From NCBI GenBank assembly GCA_026315105.1, contig CM048744.1:369037159-369101158 (forward strand): a stretch of DNA of 64,000 nt. The letters are read 5' to 3'. The stretch comes from Locusta migratoria. Its lineage: Eukaryota; Arthropoda; Insecta; Orthoptera; Acrididae. Under the pieces are notes generated by a model. The model was not told where the DNA came from. It made no database searches and saw nothing but the letters and a program-made list of their open reading frames with translations. Positions 1 through 10,804 of the stretch are shown here, piece by piece. Positions within the stretch are counted from its first letter, which is position 1, and each line of letters starts with the position of its first letter. The position numbers and the translations under genes were made by a program.

Positions 1-609
1 CACGCTTGTCGTAGCGCAGATGGTCAGCTGCCAGTGGAGAACACAGCAGTCAAATGCGCCAACAGCTGCCTCGAGTCTGAGGCAACTCAAGCCTGTCGTC
101 AGCAGCGCAACTTCACACGACATACGCAGTGACAGTAACTGCTAGCACCAGTTTCATAAAACTGTTACAATATACGGTTTGTCGTAAATACCTGTTTTAA
201 ACATTTGTCTATTAGTTAAACAATATTCTAACATTCTGTTGGATAAAAATATTTTTTCCCAGTTTGAATTAACATAATTAAAAAATTATTCTGCATGTGA
301 GCGTTCCCGGGCCCCCTTCAGGTCCGGGCCCTGGACCCAGGGGTCCATCCAGCCCCACCCTTGTGGGGGCCATGAGTACATTACATCTTTCTGTCAGTCT
401 ACGGTAACTGCATACAAATTTCACACAAAATTTTCAAGCAAGGATTCGAGACAGATTTCAACGCCCCACTGTACACATTCGTACCATCTATGGACGCATT
501 TTGTTACTAAACATCTGTAGAACATATAACGCTGACCAAACCTGTAGAATTAACGTCGCAGTGTTGTATTAAATTAAATGTAGCGGCCTGTAAATTTCAC
601 GAGTCTGGT
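1..609. other. AT-rich non-coding stretch with one GC-rich patch
   Basis: No open frame or TE protein trace is recognised. A GC-rich, partly self-complementary patch lies at about 300-375 (runs of GGGCCC and GGGGTCC type); it looks like part of an unidentified repeat. Confidence 0.5.
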
Positions 610-837
610 GATCTTCGCGCGAAAAAAAATGTTCAAATGTTTGTAAAGCTTATGGGACTTAACTACGGGGTCATCAGTCCCTAAACTTACAAACTACTTA
701 TGAACTACTTACGAACTAGGACGGCACAAATATCCATGCCCGAGGGGGGATTCGAACCCCCGACTGTAGTGGCCGTGCTGACCGTGACTGGAGCGCCTCA
801 GTCACCTCGGCCACCGCGGCCGGCGATCTTCGCGCGA
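610..837 (-). mobile_element. tRNA-derived SINE, family A, copy 1
   Basis: The body (about 623-824) reads, on the minus strand, from a GCCGGCCGCGG head with tRNA-like box A and box B (GGTTCGAATCC type, about 748-765) to a tail ending in TTTGAACAT. It is flanked by a perfect 13 bp TSD, GATCTTCGCGCGA, at 610-622 and 825-837. The same sequence recurs at least 13 more times in the window, so the call as a SINE family is firm. The family name is not known to me. Confidence 0.9.
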
Positions 838-1242
838 TCCTAGGCCCTTAAATTTTACGGGTTTGGCGGTTTGAGTGTTAATATCTAATGGACGTATTTT
901 TGTTTATTCGTAATTTTCTGTATTTTATAAGTGGTTTTTAATAATAATGGTTTCAATCAAAAAAACATAGATACATTTTTTACAGTTTTGGCTTCACAAT
1001 TAGTTAACGACGGTAGTCTTTGATCGTTTAGTTTGAGAAGAGCTACGTCACTGGTTTTGGAAAGTCATCTCTATAGTTACTAATGGCTTTCTAAGCAGCT
1101 AAGCTACTCAAACCATCGTTTTAGGTGATGAGAATGTGTTCAGCTCGTCTACATACACATAAACAAAAACTGACACAATATGTGGAAATAGAGATCCCCA
1201 AATGTTTTATATAACTGAATTCGAAAACAACGAAAAAATAAT
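838..1242. other. AT-rich stretch, nothing recognised
   Basis: Flank of SINE copy 1 and of the tRNA-like sequence that follows. No open frame, repeat end or motif can be supported. Confidence 0.4.
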
Positions 1243-1314
1243 TCTCGTGGTGGGATTCGAACCACTAACTTTACGGTTATGAGGCCACAACGCTACCACC
1301 TGAGCTACACAGAC
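1243..1314 (-). pseudogene. tRNA-Met-like sequence (CAT anticodon), probable tRNA pseudogene
   Basis: On the minus strand 72 nt carry a box A-like TAGCTCAGGTGGTAG, an anticodon loop with CAT and a box B-like GGTTCGAATCC, the right spacing for a tRNA. The acceptor stem pairs poorly (GTCTGTG against CACGAGA, several mismatches) and the T stem is imperfect, so this is better called a tRNA pseudogene or SINE head than a working gene. A SINE body downstream was not recognised. Confidence 0.55.
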
Positions 1315-1798
1315 AAACGCTGCAACTCTTTTAATCATTGGTGCTTATGTGTAGGTATTTGCAACACTTCAATGTCGATTTTCTCGAGAAGTTTTGAGAG
1401 TTGCTTCGAATGGCTTTGTCTGATTGTTATTTAAGCTCTGAACTTCACGTATCATAAATATACAGAAATTCTAAAATCCGATACCTATGTGGTCTCCTAG
1501 TGAGTACAGTAGCTCGTGGCTTCTGCGACTGGCGACAAAAAAACAGCCCAGTGTGGCAGGGGCGGCGACGGCTATTGCCGCGTCAGACATAGGCCCAGTA
1601 CAGGCCCATTCGACAGCGACAGTCGCTTGCGGAAACCTAACGGAGCGACAATTAGGCTGCATTTATAGACAGCGGTGCCTCCGCGGCGGAGTAACCACTA
1701 TGATTTTGCGGATGCTCCGCTCGTCACTCACACAGCAGGTGTTTCAGCCGCAGTGACCTTGAGCACCCTGTTTCCACGTGGCGGCCAGACCTTAGCCT

Positions 1799-3410
1799 CC
1801 AAATAATACAAAGCCTACTCACTAGGAGCTTACCTCCGATGAGCAGTGTCGCCGCTGTAATTCAAACTTATTCCGCTGTTGGCGCCACAAGCCAACCTCA
1901 TTGCGTGTAGATTCTTATGGAACCGAATTGGAAATAAGGCTTAAAAATATGTCCGTATAGCACAGCGGTTCATTTTGGTCACTCATGTCGAGAATAAATA
2001 TTGAAGTTCATGTTACTGTCTTTATTTAACAATGATAACATCGATTGTTTCTTGTTATTATCATATACACTGATTATTAGGCCTAATTGATTGGAATTGT
2101 TTTGCGGATTTTCCTAGAGAGCTTCTTTTCTAAATTTTCATTTCTTTTCGTAAAATATTCCCTACGTACCTGGTCTATCATATTGTTCGTGAAATTAGTT
2201 AAGTAGGGCCGCAGAAATTTTTGCAGTATTAATCTGCTCAGTAGCTCTGCATAAGAATCCTTACCGCACTGCAACACGACTAATATGAGGCAGTAACACA
2301 TGTAAAAGTGTGAACAGTACTTTTGGCTTGTCTATGACTGATTCCAGTGTCTCGTTAGTCACACTTTCTAGTCTTTCCAGGAACATGAATGTAGGTTTGA
2401 GGTATCGAAGACCACTTCTGTCTTTTCTTTTTATTAAGGCCATTATTAAGAACGCTGCTTTGATGTTTGCATCTACACTTGCGCTTTGAATTTTATTAAG
2501 ATTGTAATTAGCAACAATACGTTTTAATTCTCAATTTTTTTCTTTCTGTTTTTTTCTGTTCTTTTCTTGATTCTCGTACCTGTTGTTTAGCACGCTGACG
2601 AAATCTTTGCAGAGTTTTCAGTCTTCTATTTCTAAATGATATACTTCGGCCTATTTAACTTTGTTTGTACTATGGCATCTTTATTATAAGGTTTGAAATA
2701 TGGCTTTCTTGGCAGACTTCTTCGCTTACATTTCCCTTGTCTGTAGCGGTTTTGTCGATCTTCTGTTTCAAAGATTTTGTCCCACATCTTTCAATTTCTC
2801 TTCTCGGTTATTTTATTTTAATTCGTTTGCTTGGCGAATACATTTCGAAAACACTGGGAACTGCATCAGGATTCAATTTCTTTATCTTCAGGCCGGATTT
2901 ATAGTCTGAGGTAAGAAAATGGTTACTGCATACCACAGAATGCTCATTGGGCTACGATAACTTATCCTTTGTATCACTACATAAGACATAAAAATGAAAT
3001 ATTTCGGCAACAATAAAATAAATTATACTAGCACTGATCACTTAGAAATTCACATACCTTGTCTACTTATTGTTTTTATCCATAGTATGTCTCGTGGATT
3101 CATTACTCGGAAATTCGTGAAAACTAACTCCAGGAGCTTTATTTCAGGAGCCCTGATTGCAAAATGGCACACAACAATATACAGTTTTCCTCAAACACTT
3201 AAACAGTTGTAGATTTTCACGTAAAAACAGTAAGTTACCCTCTTTTGGGATGCACAATGTGCATTACAACGCACTGTAGCAGGACATACTTCAGTCAAGT
3301 TTCGCACGTGTGTGGTTGTTATGTGGCGCCTCTAGCGGCTGATGTTTCAACTATAGCGGCGACAAGAGTTTACTTCTAGTGAGTAGGCTTTATATTATTT
3401 GGAGGTATTA
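1799..3410. mobile_element. TIR-flanked DNA element, about 1.6 kb
   Basis: The left end (about 1799-1895) and right end (about 3318-3410) are inverted copies of each other. The outermost part reads CTCCAAATAATACAAAG on the left and its near complement on the right, and inner blocks (CTACTCACTAG, GCGGCGACA, TGTGGCGCC) also match. A clear TSD was not found. The interior is AT-rich with only short frames. Superfamily unknown; see the separate low-confidence protein trace inside. Confidence 0.6.
2083..2443 (-). pseudogene. possible transposase C-terminal remnant inside the 1.8-3.4 kb element
   Basis: Two overlapping minus-strand frames (2261-2443 and 2083-2301) read as one broken protein tail. 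The first has a KRKDRSGLRYLKP segment followed by an E-rich helix-like stretch. The second has a leucine-rich helix and a basic end (KKLSRKIRKTIP). The layout resembles the C-terminus of P-element/THAP9-like transposases, where a KTRGGL-type segment precedes a basic tail, but no catalytic residue is visible. It could be chance. It sits just inside the left TIR, where a minus-strand transposase would end. Confidence 0.25.
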
Positions 3411-3451
3411 TTTGGAGGCGAAGGCCAGACATATGGCGCACCGAACAGCCC

Positions 3452-5650
3452 CATTGGTGCGTTCACACTGCCGGCCGGGCCGAACCGAGCCGGGATGTGC
3501 CGAGGCCTGCGCGCGCCCACAGCATGGGTGTTCACACTGCGCGCCGGCCGAGCCGAACCGAAAAAGAGGGGGAAAATCTACTTTTCCGATTTTCAAGTTG
3601 TAAAATATTTTGACGGTGTATACGACCAAGCCACATCGTTTTATCAAGTTATTTTTTCCTTAAAATCTTTACCTTGCCTGTGAAAAAAATAAAAAGTCTA
3701 CTTTTCATTCAGTGTGTGTTTTTAGTTTTGTAACGCTCCTCACTCGATTTTGATGAAAGTATGCGGTTAAAAAATCTGATTTTTGGACACATGGTAGTAC
3801 ATCATCTTAGCTGTCGAATATTACTTTCACCTTTTTGAAATTCATAACAGTCGTTTTCAAATGTTGCTTTTTGTCAAGTATGCGCACTCGATTTACAAAT
3901 CGTGTATTGAAAACGTTCGATAGCGGGCAGCTTACTGTTCTATGCATTTTAGACCATACATTACAGCGAGTGAAATTGAGCTAAAAGTACAGAAAAGTTT
4001 TTGAAATGGTAGCCGTACTGATATCTACCACCTATCACAAGTAATTGCGAGTTATCTGGGCGGCGTTATTCCGCGGTCGCAAGCCTTCGATCTCGGCGGG
4101 TGTGGACGTAGCGCGAAGCACTGCAGCGCCGAAAAACTGAATTGCTGGCCACGTTTGTCGCTTCCTCGTGATGTGTTAATGATCCGTAACCAGAAAACAA
4201 GTATAAATTATTTTTCCTTGGGTGGCAACCGATTATAATTGACAATGTCCTGCTATGGTTTTACATGAGATCATGCTTTATGAAAGACCTATGACTTATT
4301 CCTTGTCCACATTACACAATAAATGGAGTATATATTTCGTGAATGGGATTAGAAGTGAAGAATAAATTAATGTTAACTGTTACTTTGATAGATGGACTGA
4401 AATATTTTTTTTTCATATTATAATTATTGGGTTTCTAGTTGGAAATGATAAAAGGAAGAAGCCCAAAATTATACTGAAATTTATAGGTTTTTATACACCT
4501 AAGTCATGTATAATCATTTTTTTTTATTTTCGCCTTTGTAGCTCTCAGAAAAATTATCACAATGTAAAAATAATTCTATACAGCTTATCCCAGATAAAAG
4601 CAATATCACTCACGATCGAGATTAAATTAAGAACGAACTAAGTAAAAAATAGATAATATTGACATTAAAAATATGTAGTTACCTCCTCATAAGGGATGTT
4701 GCAAGTGGTGGCATACGTGAGGTTTACCTGTTTTATGTGGGAAACGTTGTTACTCTATTTCAACCCATCTCCACTTTCAAAGAACTCAACACATGTCTCA
4801 GAATGTTATTATTTATTTATGTTGTTAAGAAGGTGTTTGAGGGAAACTGCGTTTCTACGAACATTTCGCTGAATCATCTGCTGACAATATTCTTTGTCTC
4901 AATGGTACTTCGATTTTTTTAAAATGTTAACTGAAAGAAAAATACGCTGATATAGTTTAGACTCAGAAACTACAAGTCACGTCAGTAAAGGATGAGAAGC
5001 GTGTGCCACTTTACATCTTGCTGTGTTTAGTTTTTTTGCTTCCTGGTGGGCTTGTCCCCAGCAACAAGCTGTCCTCACTCACAGTCAGCTGAAGATCGAA
5101 GGAAACACGGTGGTGACCGAAACTTCTTTACTGCTGACTGAGCCAGCTAACAATGCACTGATGTTGTTATTATATTTCTTTTGTTGTCACACTGTAGTGA
5201 CCTATCGGCTTTTAAGCACATAAGAAACAGGTGGTAATGGAATCATCCCATGACTTTCGACTGACATTTAGAAAAGTTTTTCCTTATAAGAACAGCTAAA
5301 AAAAATTCTGAATTTTGTATTCATTTTACAGAATTAATAGTAATAAAAGAAAAATATAAACAACATATTTTCACGAGTATATTTAGCCTAAATGAAAGAA
5401 CAAAGAAAGAAAGAAAAGCTAACATGCAAAGAGATTTGAAAACACGCTGGAGAGTTGAGATACTTGTGCTGCAGAAGCAATACCATAGCCCAATAGGCTC
5501 GCGCCGAAAATATTAAACATACGAATGTCGTCGGCTCGGCGTGAGCCGGCTGAAGCGGAGTTCTCTCGGCCCGGCCGGCAGTGTGAACAGCGCAATTTAA
5601 AACAATGTGTTTAATCTTCCGACTCGGCTCGGCTCGGCCCGGCCGGCAGT
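3452..5650. mobile_element. TIR element with doubled GC-rich ends, about 2.2 kb
   Basis: GTTCACACTGCCGGCCGGGC at 3461 recurs inverted at about 5567-5590. A second, shorter copy of the GC-rich motif lies at each side (about 3536-3562 on the left, 5620-5650 on the right), so each end has a doubled subterminal repeat. The interior (3600-5500) is AT-rich and has no recognisable transposase, so it would be non-autonomous. No convincing TSD was read. The doubling could also come from two elements inserted end to end. Confidence 0.55.
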
Positions 5651-6170
5651 AGGTTCGTTCCAGCAGCTGCTAGGCTGCTTGACGCGCATGCGCAACGTTG
5701 AAATTGTGTTCCAGCAGCGCCTTCTCCCACTTTTGACTGCTTGGGGTGTGGCTGTTTGGTGTTCCAGCAGTTGCCGCAAGCTGCCAGACGCTACCCGGAA
5801 ATATTTTTCTGCCAGTTTGCGCATGCGCAGAACGGTCTGAGAGTGGAGGGGGGGGGGGGTAGCTATCACGTGATATATGTGTGTTTGTTGAGTGTTTTTC
5901 GATTATTTCGAAGTCACTGCAATCTCACTTGAGATCAGATATTTCTCGTTTACACTTCTTCGTTATTACGAAGGAAAGTATTTTAATTATTCATTTAAAC
6001 TCACTTTCGCCTGCAGCCAGAAACCGTGTAAAAAGCGTTCCAGTAGTACAAGTATCAAACAAGGGTTTTTACGTCATAGTAGCTGCGCATGCGTAGTACC
6101 ACATGTTTCTTGGCTCTTGAAAGTAGCCGTCTGGCAACTGCTGGAACGAACCCAGTGTGAACACGGCCTT
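5650..6170. mobile_element. short inverted-repeat element (MITE-like), about 0.5 kb
   Basis: GGTTCGTTCCAGCAG at about 5652 is inverted at about 6138-6152 (CTGGAACGAACC). A third copy, in plus orientation, starts near 5760 (TTCCAGCAGTTGCC). Each copy is followed by a CGCATGCGCA-like block. The right end carries GTGTGAACACGGCC, a terminus of PIF/Harbinger-like style, while the left end abuts the preceding GC-rich element and may have lost that part. No coding trace. Confidence 0.5.
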
Positions 6171-6370
6171 AGCCGCCGTGCAAGCGGTTTGGAAGTGCAG
6201 CCGCTGGTATTTTGACGCCGCAGCGGAAGAGCGGAGGGGCCGCCGCGGCAGCCGCGCCTTTAAACAGGGCCCACGCTGCCTTAAGAGAAACAGCGCACTG
6301 ACAAACCGACGCGATTCCTCCGCCGCGGAGCAACCGCGGGCTTTAAACACGGCCTTACAGTCCAGTGTGG
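6171..6370 (-). repeat. GC-rich repeat fragment with two GTTTAAAG-type termini
   Basis: On the minus strand, GGCCGTGTTTAAAG near 6350 and GGCCCTGTTTAAAG near 6270 head two similar GC-rich blocks. They look like ends of a DNA element related to the neighbouring one. A partly similar GC-rich block (GCCTCCGCGGCGGAG) lies near 1680. Confidence 0.35.
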
Positions 6371-6479
6371 CCCCTTCCGTTTGCTACAGTGTTCCATTTC
6401 CAGCGCGTCAACAACCGTTGACCTTCAGCGGAGGAAAACCCCTAGTGTAGCATTAGCTATAACCTGCTCATGCGATAGC

Positions 6480-6775
6480 TTCGGGTAAGTTACGTTGTTG
6501 TTGCTTTACACTACCTGCTCACTATACTATCGAGATCCAACTGCTTGTGTAATTGGTTTGCTGGAGTAAACATAGGTCAACACCAACTTCCAATCAGTAG
6601 CAACTTTCTGTTATTATTGGTGTCTCGATTGGCGTAATGTTCCTGTTTCCACTCCGTAGTACCGACAGAAATACGTCGAACAAGTTTAGTTCATTCTGCC
6701 GATGACAATACTTCAGAACCTAGATATCTTAACTGAGCCCCTAATTGTTTTCACCAGTGTAGTCTTAAACGGTTG
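6480..6775. repeat. dispersed repeat R1, copy 1
   Basis: From GGGTAAGTTACGTTGTTGTTG through CTACCTGCTCACTA and AACCTAGATATCT this segment matches 16528-16800 in the same orientation with moderate divergence. Copy 2 directly abuts the 5' side of a Tc1-like transposase pseudogene, so R1 may be the untranslated and terminal part of that element; this copy has no transposase next to it. Confidence 0.6.
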
Positions 6776-7479
6776 CTTGAAATTTCCGTCACCAGTCACA
6801 ACTATGATTTAAGTGTTAAAATATTTAATAGCAACATGCTTCGGTGCCGTGCATCATCAGGCCTTAGGTATACAAAATATATTGCTAAAGGTGTACATTA
6901 ATCTATATTGACAACATCTTGATGTTTGTTTCAGTGAATCTGTGGAAACAGAAAGATGACCTATGTAAGGAAATGACTATTTATGGGCTGAGACACAGTT
7001 GTGTCTATTTCGACCTGTCTCTTCCTTTCCTCTCTGTTCATCTACTCTTCCCCATTCTATATAAAATTACATACATATGTCAATGGTATTCAGTTATATC
7101 ACGTTGACGTTTACTGCGAGGTATCATCCGTTATGTTGCGGAATATAAAAATCATGCATACATGTGTGAACTTTCATGGTATTCGGTTAAACGTTGTGGA
7201 AACCTGTTGTGAGTAGGTCAAGTGTGCACAATTTCATCAAGATCGGACTGAAATTGTAGATTTTTATGAATTACAAACAAATGGACACTTTTCTTTATAT
7301 AGGTTGTCCCTCAATACCCATAACAAATTTCGAGAACTTATAGAGGGGAGTGATTAAATAATATTTTGAGAACAAACCCATATGTCGAAATGTCATTCAT
7401 TGACAGGTGTGAACTTATTTATTTTTTACACTCTGGAACAAATCTCTTATACAGCAATCACTTTGGTTTCCCTACTTTG
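6776..7479. other. AT-rich stretch with short dispersed-repeat motifs
   Basis: Contains a GCATCATCAGGCC motif near 6850 of a kind found near Penelope-like ends, and a TTTCATCAAGATCGG-type motif near 7230 that recurs around 10360 and 61400 in Helitron-like non-coding repeats. No coding trace. Confidence 0.4.
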
Positions 7480-8090
7480 TAAGGACGTAGAATGGACTAA
7501 AATGGGGTTTAAAAGGTATACCTTGTTCACACAACTTACGGGTATGCTGCTGGGTGACGTCGTCGACCACCACCAATATTTCGACAGGAGCACACCCTGT
7601 CACTCTCAAGGCACAACTGCACTCAAGGAAGCAATCTGCAAGCCAATTTAATACCTCGGTTTGCAAAGGGTAAACAAGGAAGGTAATACACACAGTACAA
7701 GTCACTACAGAGTCAACATAACCAAAGATGACCAACACAAAAAAATACGATACTGACCATTAATCAATACGTGAGGCAGCAGTAATTCTGGCCCACTGTT
7801 TTTTGACGGAGACTGGGCCGGATTCCAAGCACAATTTAAACAAAAAACATTATTTCTGTTTATAAGGTTGCTTTCAAGTTTAATTTCAACAGTTTCCTCA
7901 ATAACACTATCCAATAGGTTTAAGTGCGTGCCAGAATCTCTGAGTTGTTGTATCCCGTAGGTATACTTTACGAGAAATGAGCACTTCTTCATTATCAATC
8001 ACGTGAACGCCTCTTCTACTCAAGTGCTTATAGCTCTTAGGATATGCATGTTAGAGTCCATTTTTACTAGACATTTTCTTGTTTTGGCCC
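7480..8090 (-). pseudogene. Penelope-like element, GIY-YIG/C-terminal fragment
   Basis: Minus-strand frames at 7705-7998 and 7472-7738 contain SVIEETVEIKLESNLINRN and LNCAWNPA. This matches the pattern (KEAIEIRL..NLINR..., WNPAL) seen downstream of the GIY-YIG endonuclease in arthropod Penelope-like retroelements. The protein is frameshifted and truncated. Its 3' flank (about 7535-7620) holds the block GGTATGCTGC...ATATTTCGACAGGAGCACACCCTG, which recurs beside a second Penelope fragment at 49728-49800. No reverse transcriptase (RT) domain is seen at this locus. Known of the family: the RT and GIY-YIG nuclease act together in target-primed insertion. Confidence 0.7.
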
Positions 8091-8164
8091 ATAGTGATAC
8101 CTCCCAAAAAATATGGAAGGCAAAGAGCTTGCAACAGAAGGCAGTTGTTTCACAATATCAAAAA

Positions 8165-8370
8165 TGAAACCGAGTGACGTGGCGCAGTGGTTAACAAACC
8201 AGACTTACATTAGAGAGGACAAAGGTTCAATTCCGCCATCCAGATTTAGGGTCTGTGATTTTCCTAAGGCAGGGATGTTCCTTTGAAATGATGCAGCTCA
8301 TTTCCTTTCCCATTCTTAACAAAATCGGACCTTCTGTCGTTGGGACAAACTTTAAACTCCTCTTCTCTCA
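8165..8370 (+). mobile_element. tRNA-derived SINE, family C, decayed
   Basis: GTGGCGCAGTGGTTAACA (box A-like) is followed by GGTTCAATTCCGCCATCC (box B-like), then TGATTTTCCTAAGGCAGGG and a TTCCTTTGAAA block. This is the order of a common orthopteran-type SINE as I remember it. The copy is diverged and no TSD was read. Confidence 0.65.
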
Positions 8371-9387
8371 AATATAAAGTGCTCATAGATTCAGTTTATG
8401 ACCTTATATTAGGCACTTACCGCCCTCTACAATGCCTTGAAATTTATGACGGGAATTTACGTTGTAAGGAGTAATGCAATGCTTTCCAAACTTTCCCTCA
8501 TGGCGACACCCTTTCACTAAAATTATACATATGGTAGAATTTAGATGGTTCTAGCGTGGGGGGGGGGGGGGGCGGTAATAAAGTATTGCTTAAATGTAGT
8601 TTGTAAACGAAACTAAAATCCTCGTACGCATTGACAAGTTTAATGTCGATCCTGACTGCAGCAATTACGTACACTCATCGCCAGAAAAGGAAACATTAGG
8701 AGCTACGGAGATGTACAACAGAGTAATACAACAGACAACAATGCCTAAATTACGCAGTAATACTTGCTCCTCCTACATGCGACCCAACTTCCGAAACACG
8801 AAAACTGAATTTCGGAAACCTTTTTTCGCTGTCGTGTGTACATGTCAGGGCCAGATACGGTTTTGCTGGATAGATTGAAAACGGCATCTGGAAATTAGCT
8901 GCTCGGATGTCTGATTTAGACAGCACAGTGGCTGTTCCCTTTCAGTTCAATACTATCACATTATTTTTATAAATAAAGAGGATGTATTTATGACAAATGA
9001 TGAATTATTATTTAAGTTGTAGTGTTAGGTTCTTGTTTCAGCACGACCTCTGAAGTCCCGACATATTCGGATAAAGTGGATAGATATTTGTAACAAGTAA
9101 GAATATGAATGTCATTTCTGGTCCCAGAATCTGTTCCATACAGGAAACTGAGAGCAAAAATATTAACGCATACCAGGGCTCGAACCAACGATCACTACAT
9201 TTAAAATACTACTCTCCGTTAATCACCCGGCCATACTCCATACTAAACATCTCTACTGAATAGCTTTGGTCAGTCGACAATTGTGACTGCTTTTACAATA
9301 TGTGACAGCTTTTACAGCCACTGTGTCATTAACTGATATTTAGTTGTAAGAAACGCTACCGAGGATGACGTGGCTTTGATAAATCCA
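8371..9387. other. AT-rich stretch, no gene; G15 run
   Basis: No protein trace. A run of 15 G lies at 8558-8572. At about 9177-9240 a minus-strand tRNA-like fragment (GGGCTCGAACC on the plus strand) may be a decayed SINE head. Confidence 0.4.
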
Positions 9388-10011
9388 TTAAAAAGTTCAA
9401 AAAATGTTCAAATGTTCGTAAATCTATCGGACCAAACTGCGTGGTCATCAGTGCGTAGCTTACAAACTACTTAAACTAAATAGAAATATACAGTCCCTGA
9501 GACGGTTTTTCGTCTCGAATATGTCAAAGGCATTTAAAGATAAACCTGAAGCATCGAATTACAATTTGTGATGCGACCGGGAATCGAACACGGGCCTCCA
9601 TGCTTACTAGGCAGACGTCTTACCGCTAGACCACCACATCACTAGCAGCTAAGGCGCCTGGGAATAGCCTAAGCACGATTTCCTTCACATTACAAACTTT
9701 AATTCTGCTTCTGTGTTCCATAGAATGTAATGTGAAGGAAATCGTGCTTCGGCTATTCCGATGCGCCTTAGCTGCTAGTGATGTGGTGGTCTAGCGGTAA
9801 AACGTCTGCGATTCCCGCTCGCATCACAAATTTAAAGTTCAATGCTTCAGATTTATCTTTAAATGTACTGAAACTAAGGTAAACTAACTTAAGGACAAAC
9901 ACAGACATCCATGCCCCAGAGAGGACTCGAACCTCCGACGGCGAGTAACCGCACGCTCCACAGCGAGGCGCCTTAGAACGCTCGGTTACTCCACCGCGGC
10001 TTAAAAAGTTC
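9388..10011 (-). mobile_element. SINE family A-related copy 2, split by a nested element
   Basis: The outer SINE occupies 9399-9479 and 9871-10000 and is most like the copies at 31.4 and 39.9 kb (head ending CCACCGCGGC). It is flanked by a perfect 11 bp TSD TTAAAAAGTTC at 9388-9398 and 10001-10011. A palindromic element was inserted later at AAACTAA, which is duplicated at 9473-9479 and 9871-9877. Confidence 0.85.
9480..9870. mobile_element. palindromic tRNA-SINE dimer (head-to-head, inverted)
   Basis: The arms 9531-9692 (minus copy) and 9728-9865 (plus copy) are inverted repeats around a short spacer. Each arm carries a tRNA-like GATGTGGTGGTCTAGCGGTA box A. The left arm also has a full box B (on the plus strand GGGAATCGAACACGGG) and a TGATGTG/CGCATCA acceptor-like pairing, with an AGT anticodon-like loop. 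The right arm lacks about 30 nt in the middle of the tRNA-like region. The whole unit, including about 50 nt of extra left sequence, is bounded by one 7 bp TSD. Confidence 0.75.
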
Positions 10012-10585
10012 CAGCGGGTGATGTTGTACATGCTCGGACCAGACAACAAAGATATTTACTCTCGGTTGACAATCCGGATAATTGCGAATCCCTATCACTG
10101 AGTTTCGGATAATCGAGTGACCGATCATTCCTTTAATACGTGATCTGTGGTGCACTGAATGAAGAGAAGGATGTCATGTACTATACAAACATTTATGTAT
10201 CCAGTGACCTTCCTCTTGGTTTAAAGGTCATGTGTGCAAAAATTCATAAAGATTGGAGCAAAAGTATGCATTTTGTAAAATTTCCACCACGCACCGAACA
10301 AAATATTATTCAGATAGTGGCACTCCTCTTGTTTTTAAGGCAGAATGTACAAACTTTCATCAATATCGGAACAAAACTATAGATTTCTGAGCAATAGAAA
10401 CGAAGGGTCACATTGAAAAACGCACTTTGTTGTTCTCAAGTATTCCAGTTTTATTTCATACAACCCTTGTTCTCAGAATGACGAAAACAACAATAACATA
10501 AAAAAAAGGATCTGTGAAATCAGTTGAGCCGTTCTCGACTTATGGCGCAACCAAGGTATTTAGGGATCCATTTTTATGTTGCAAA
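10012..10585. other. non-coding Helitron-like repeat debris
   Basis: Contains TTCATCAATATCGGAAC-type motifs and similar phrases seen in the Helitron-like elements at 61 kb. No end can be fixed here. Confidence 0.35.
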
Positions 10586-10804
10586 GTACCCTCACCAAAT
10601 GTTCAAATGTTTGTTAAGCTTATAGGACTTAACTACGGGGTCATCAGTCCCTAAACTTACAAACTACTTATGAACTACTTACGAACCAGGACGGCACAAA
10701 TATCCATGCCCGAGGGGGCATTCGAACCCCCGACCGTAGTGGCCTGCAGACCGTGAGTGAAGCGCCTCAGTCTCCTCGGCCACCGCGGCCGGCGTACCCT
10801 CACC
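10586..10804 (-). mobile_element. SINE family A, copy 3
   Basis: The body at 10597-10793 is nearly identical in layout to copy 1. It is flanked by a perfect 11 bp TSD GTACCCTCACC at 10586-10596 and 10794-10804. Confidence 0.9.

Noticed and set aside
720..824. tRNA gene calls at the SINE heads
   Set aside because: Box A and box B are present, but the stems are incomplete and the sequence continues into a repeated SINE body.
9531..9865. CRISPR array or other spaced direct repeats
   Set aside because: The repeats are inverted SINE arms. No array of short direct repeats with unique spacers exists in the window.
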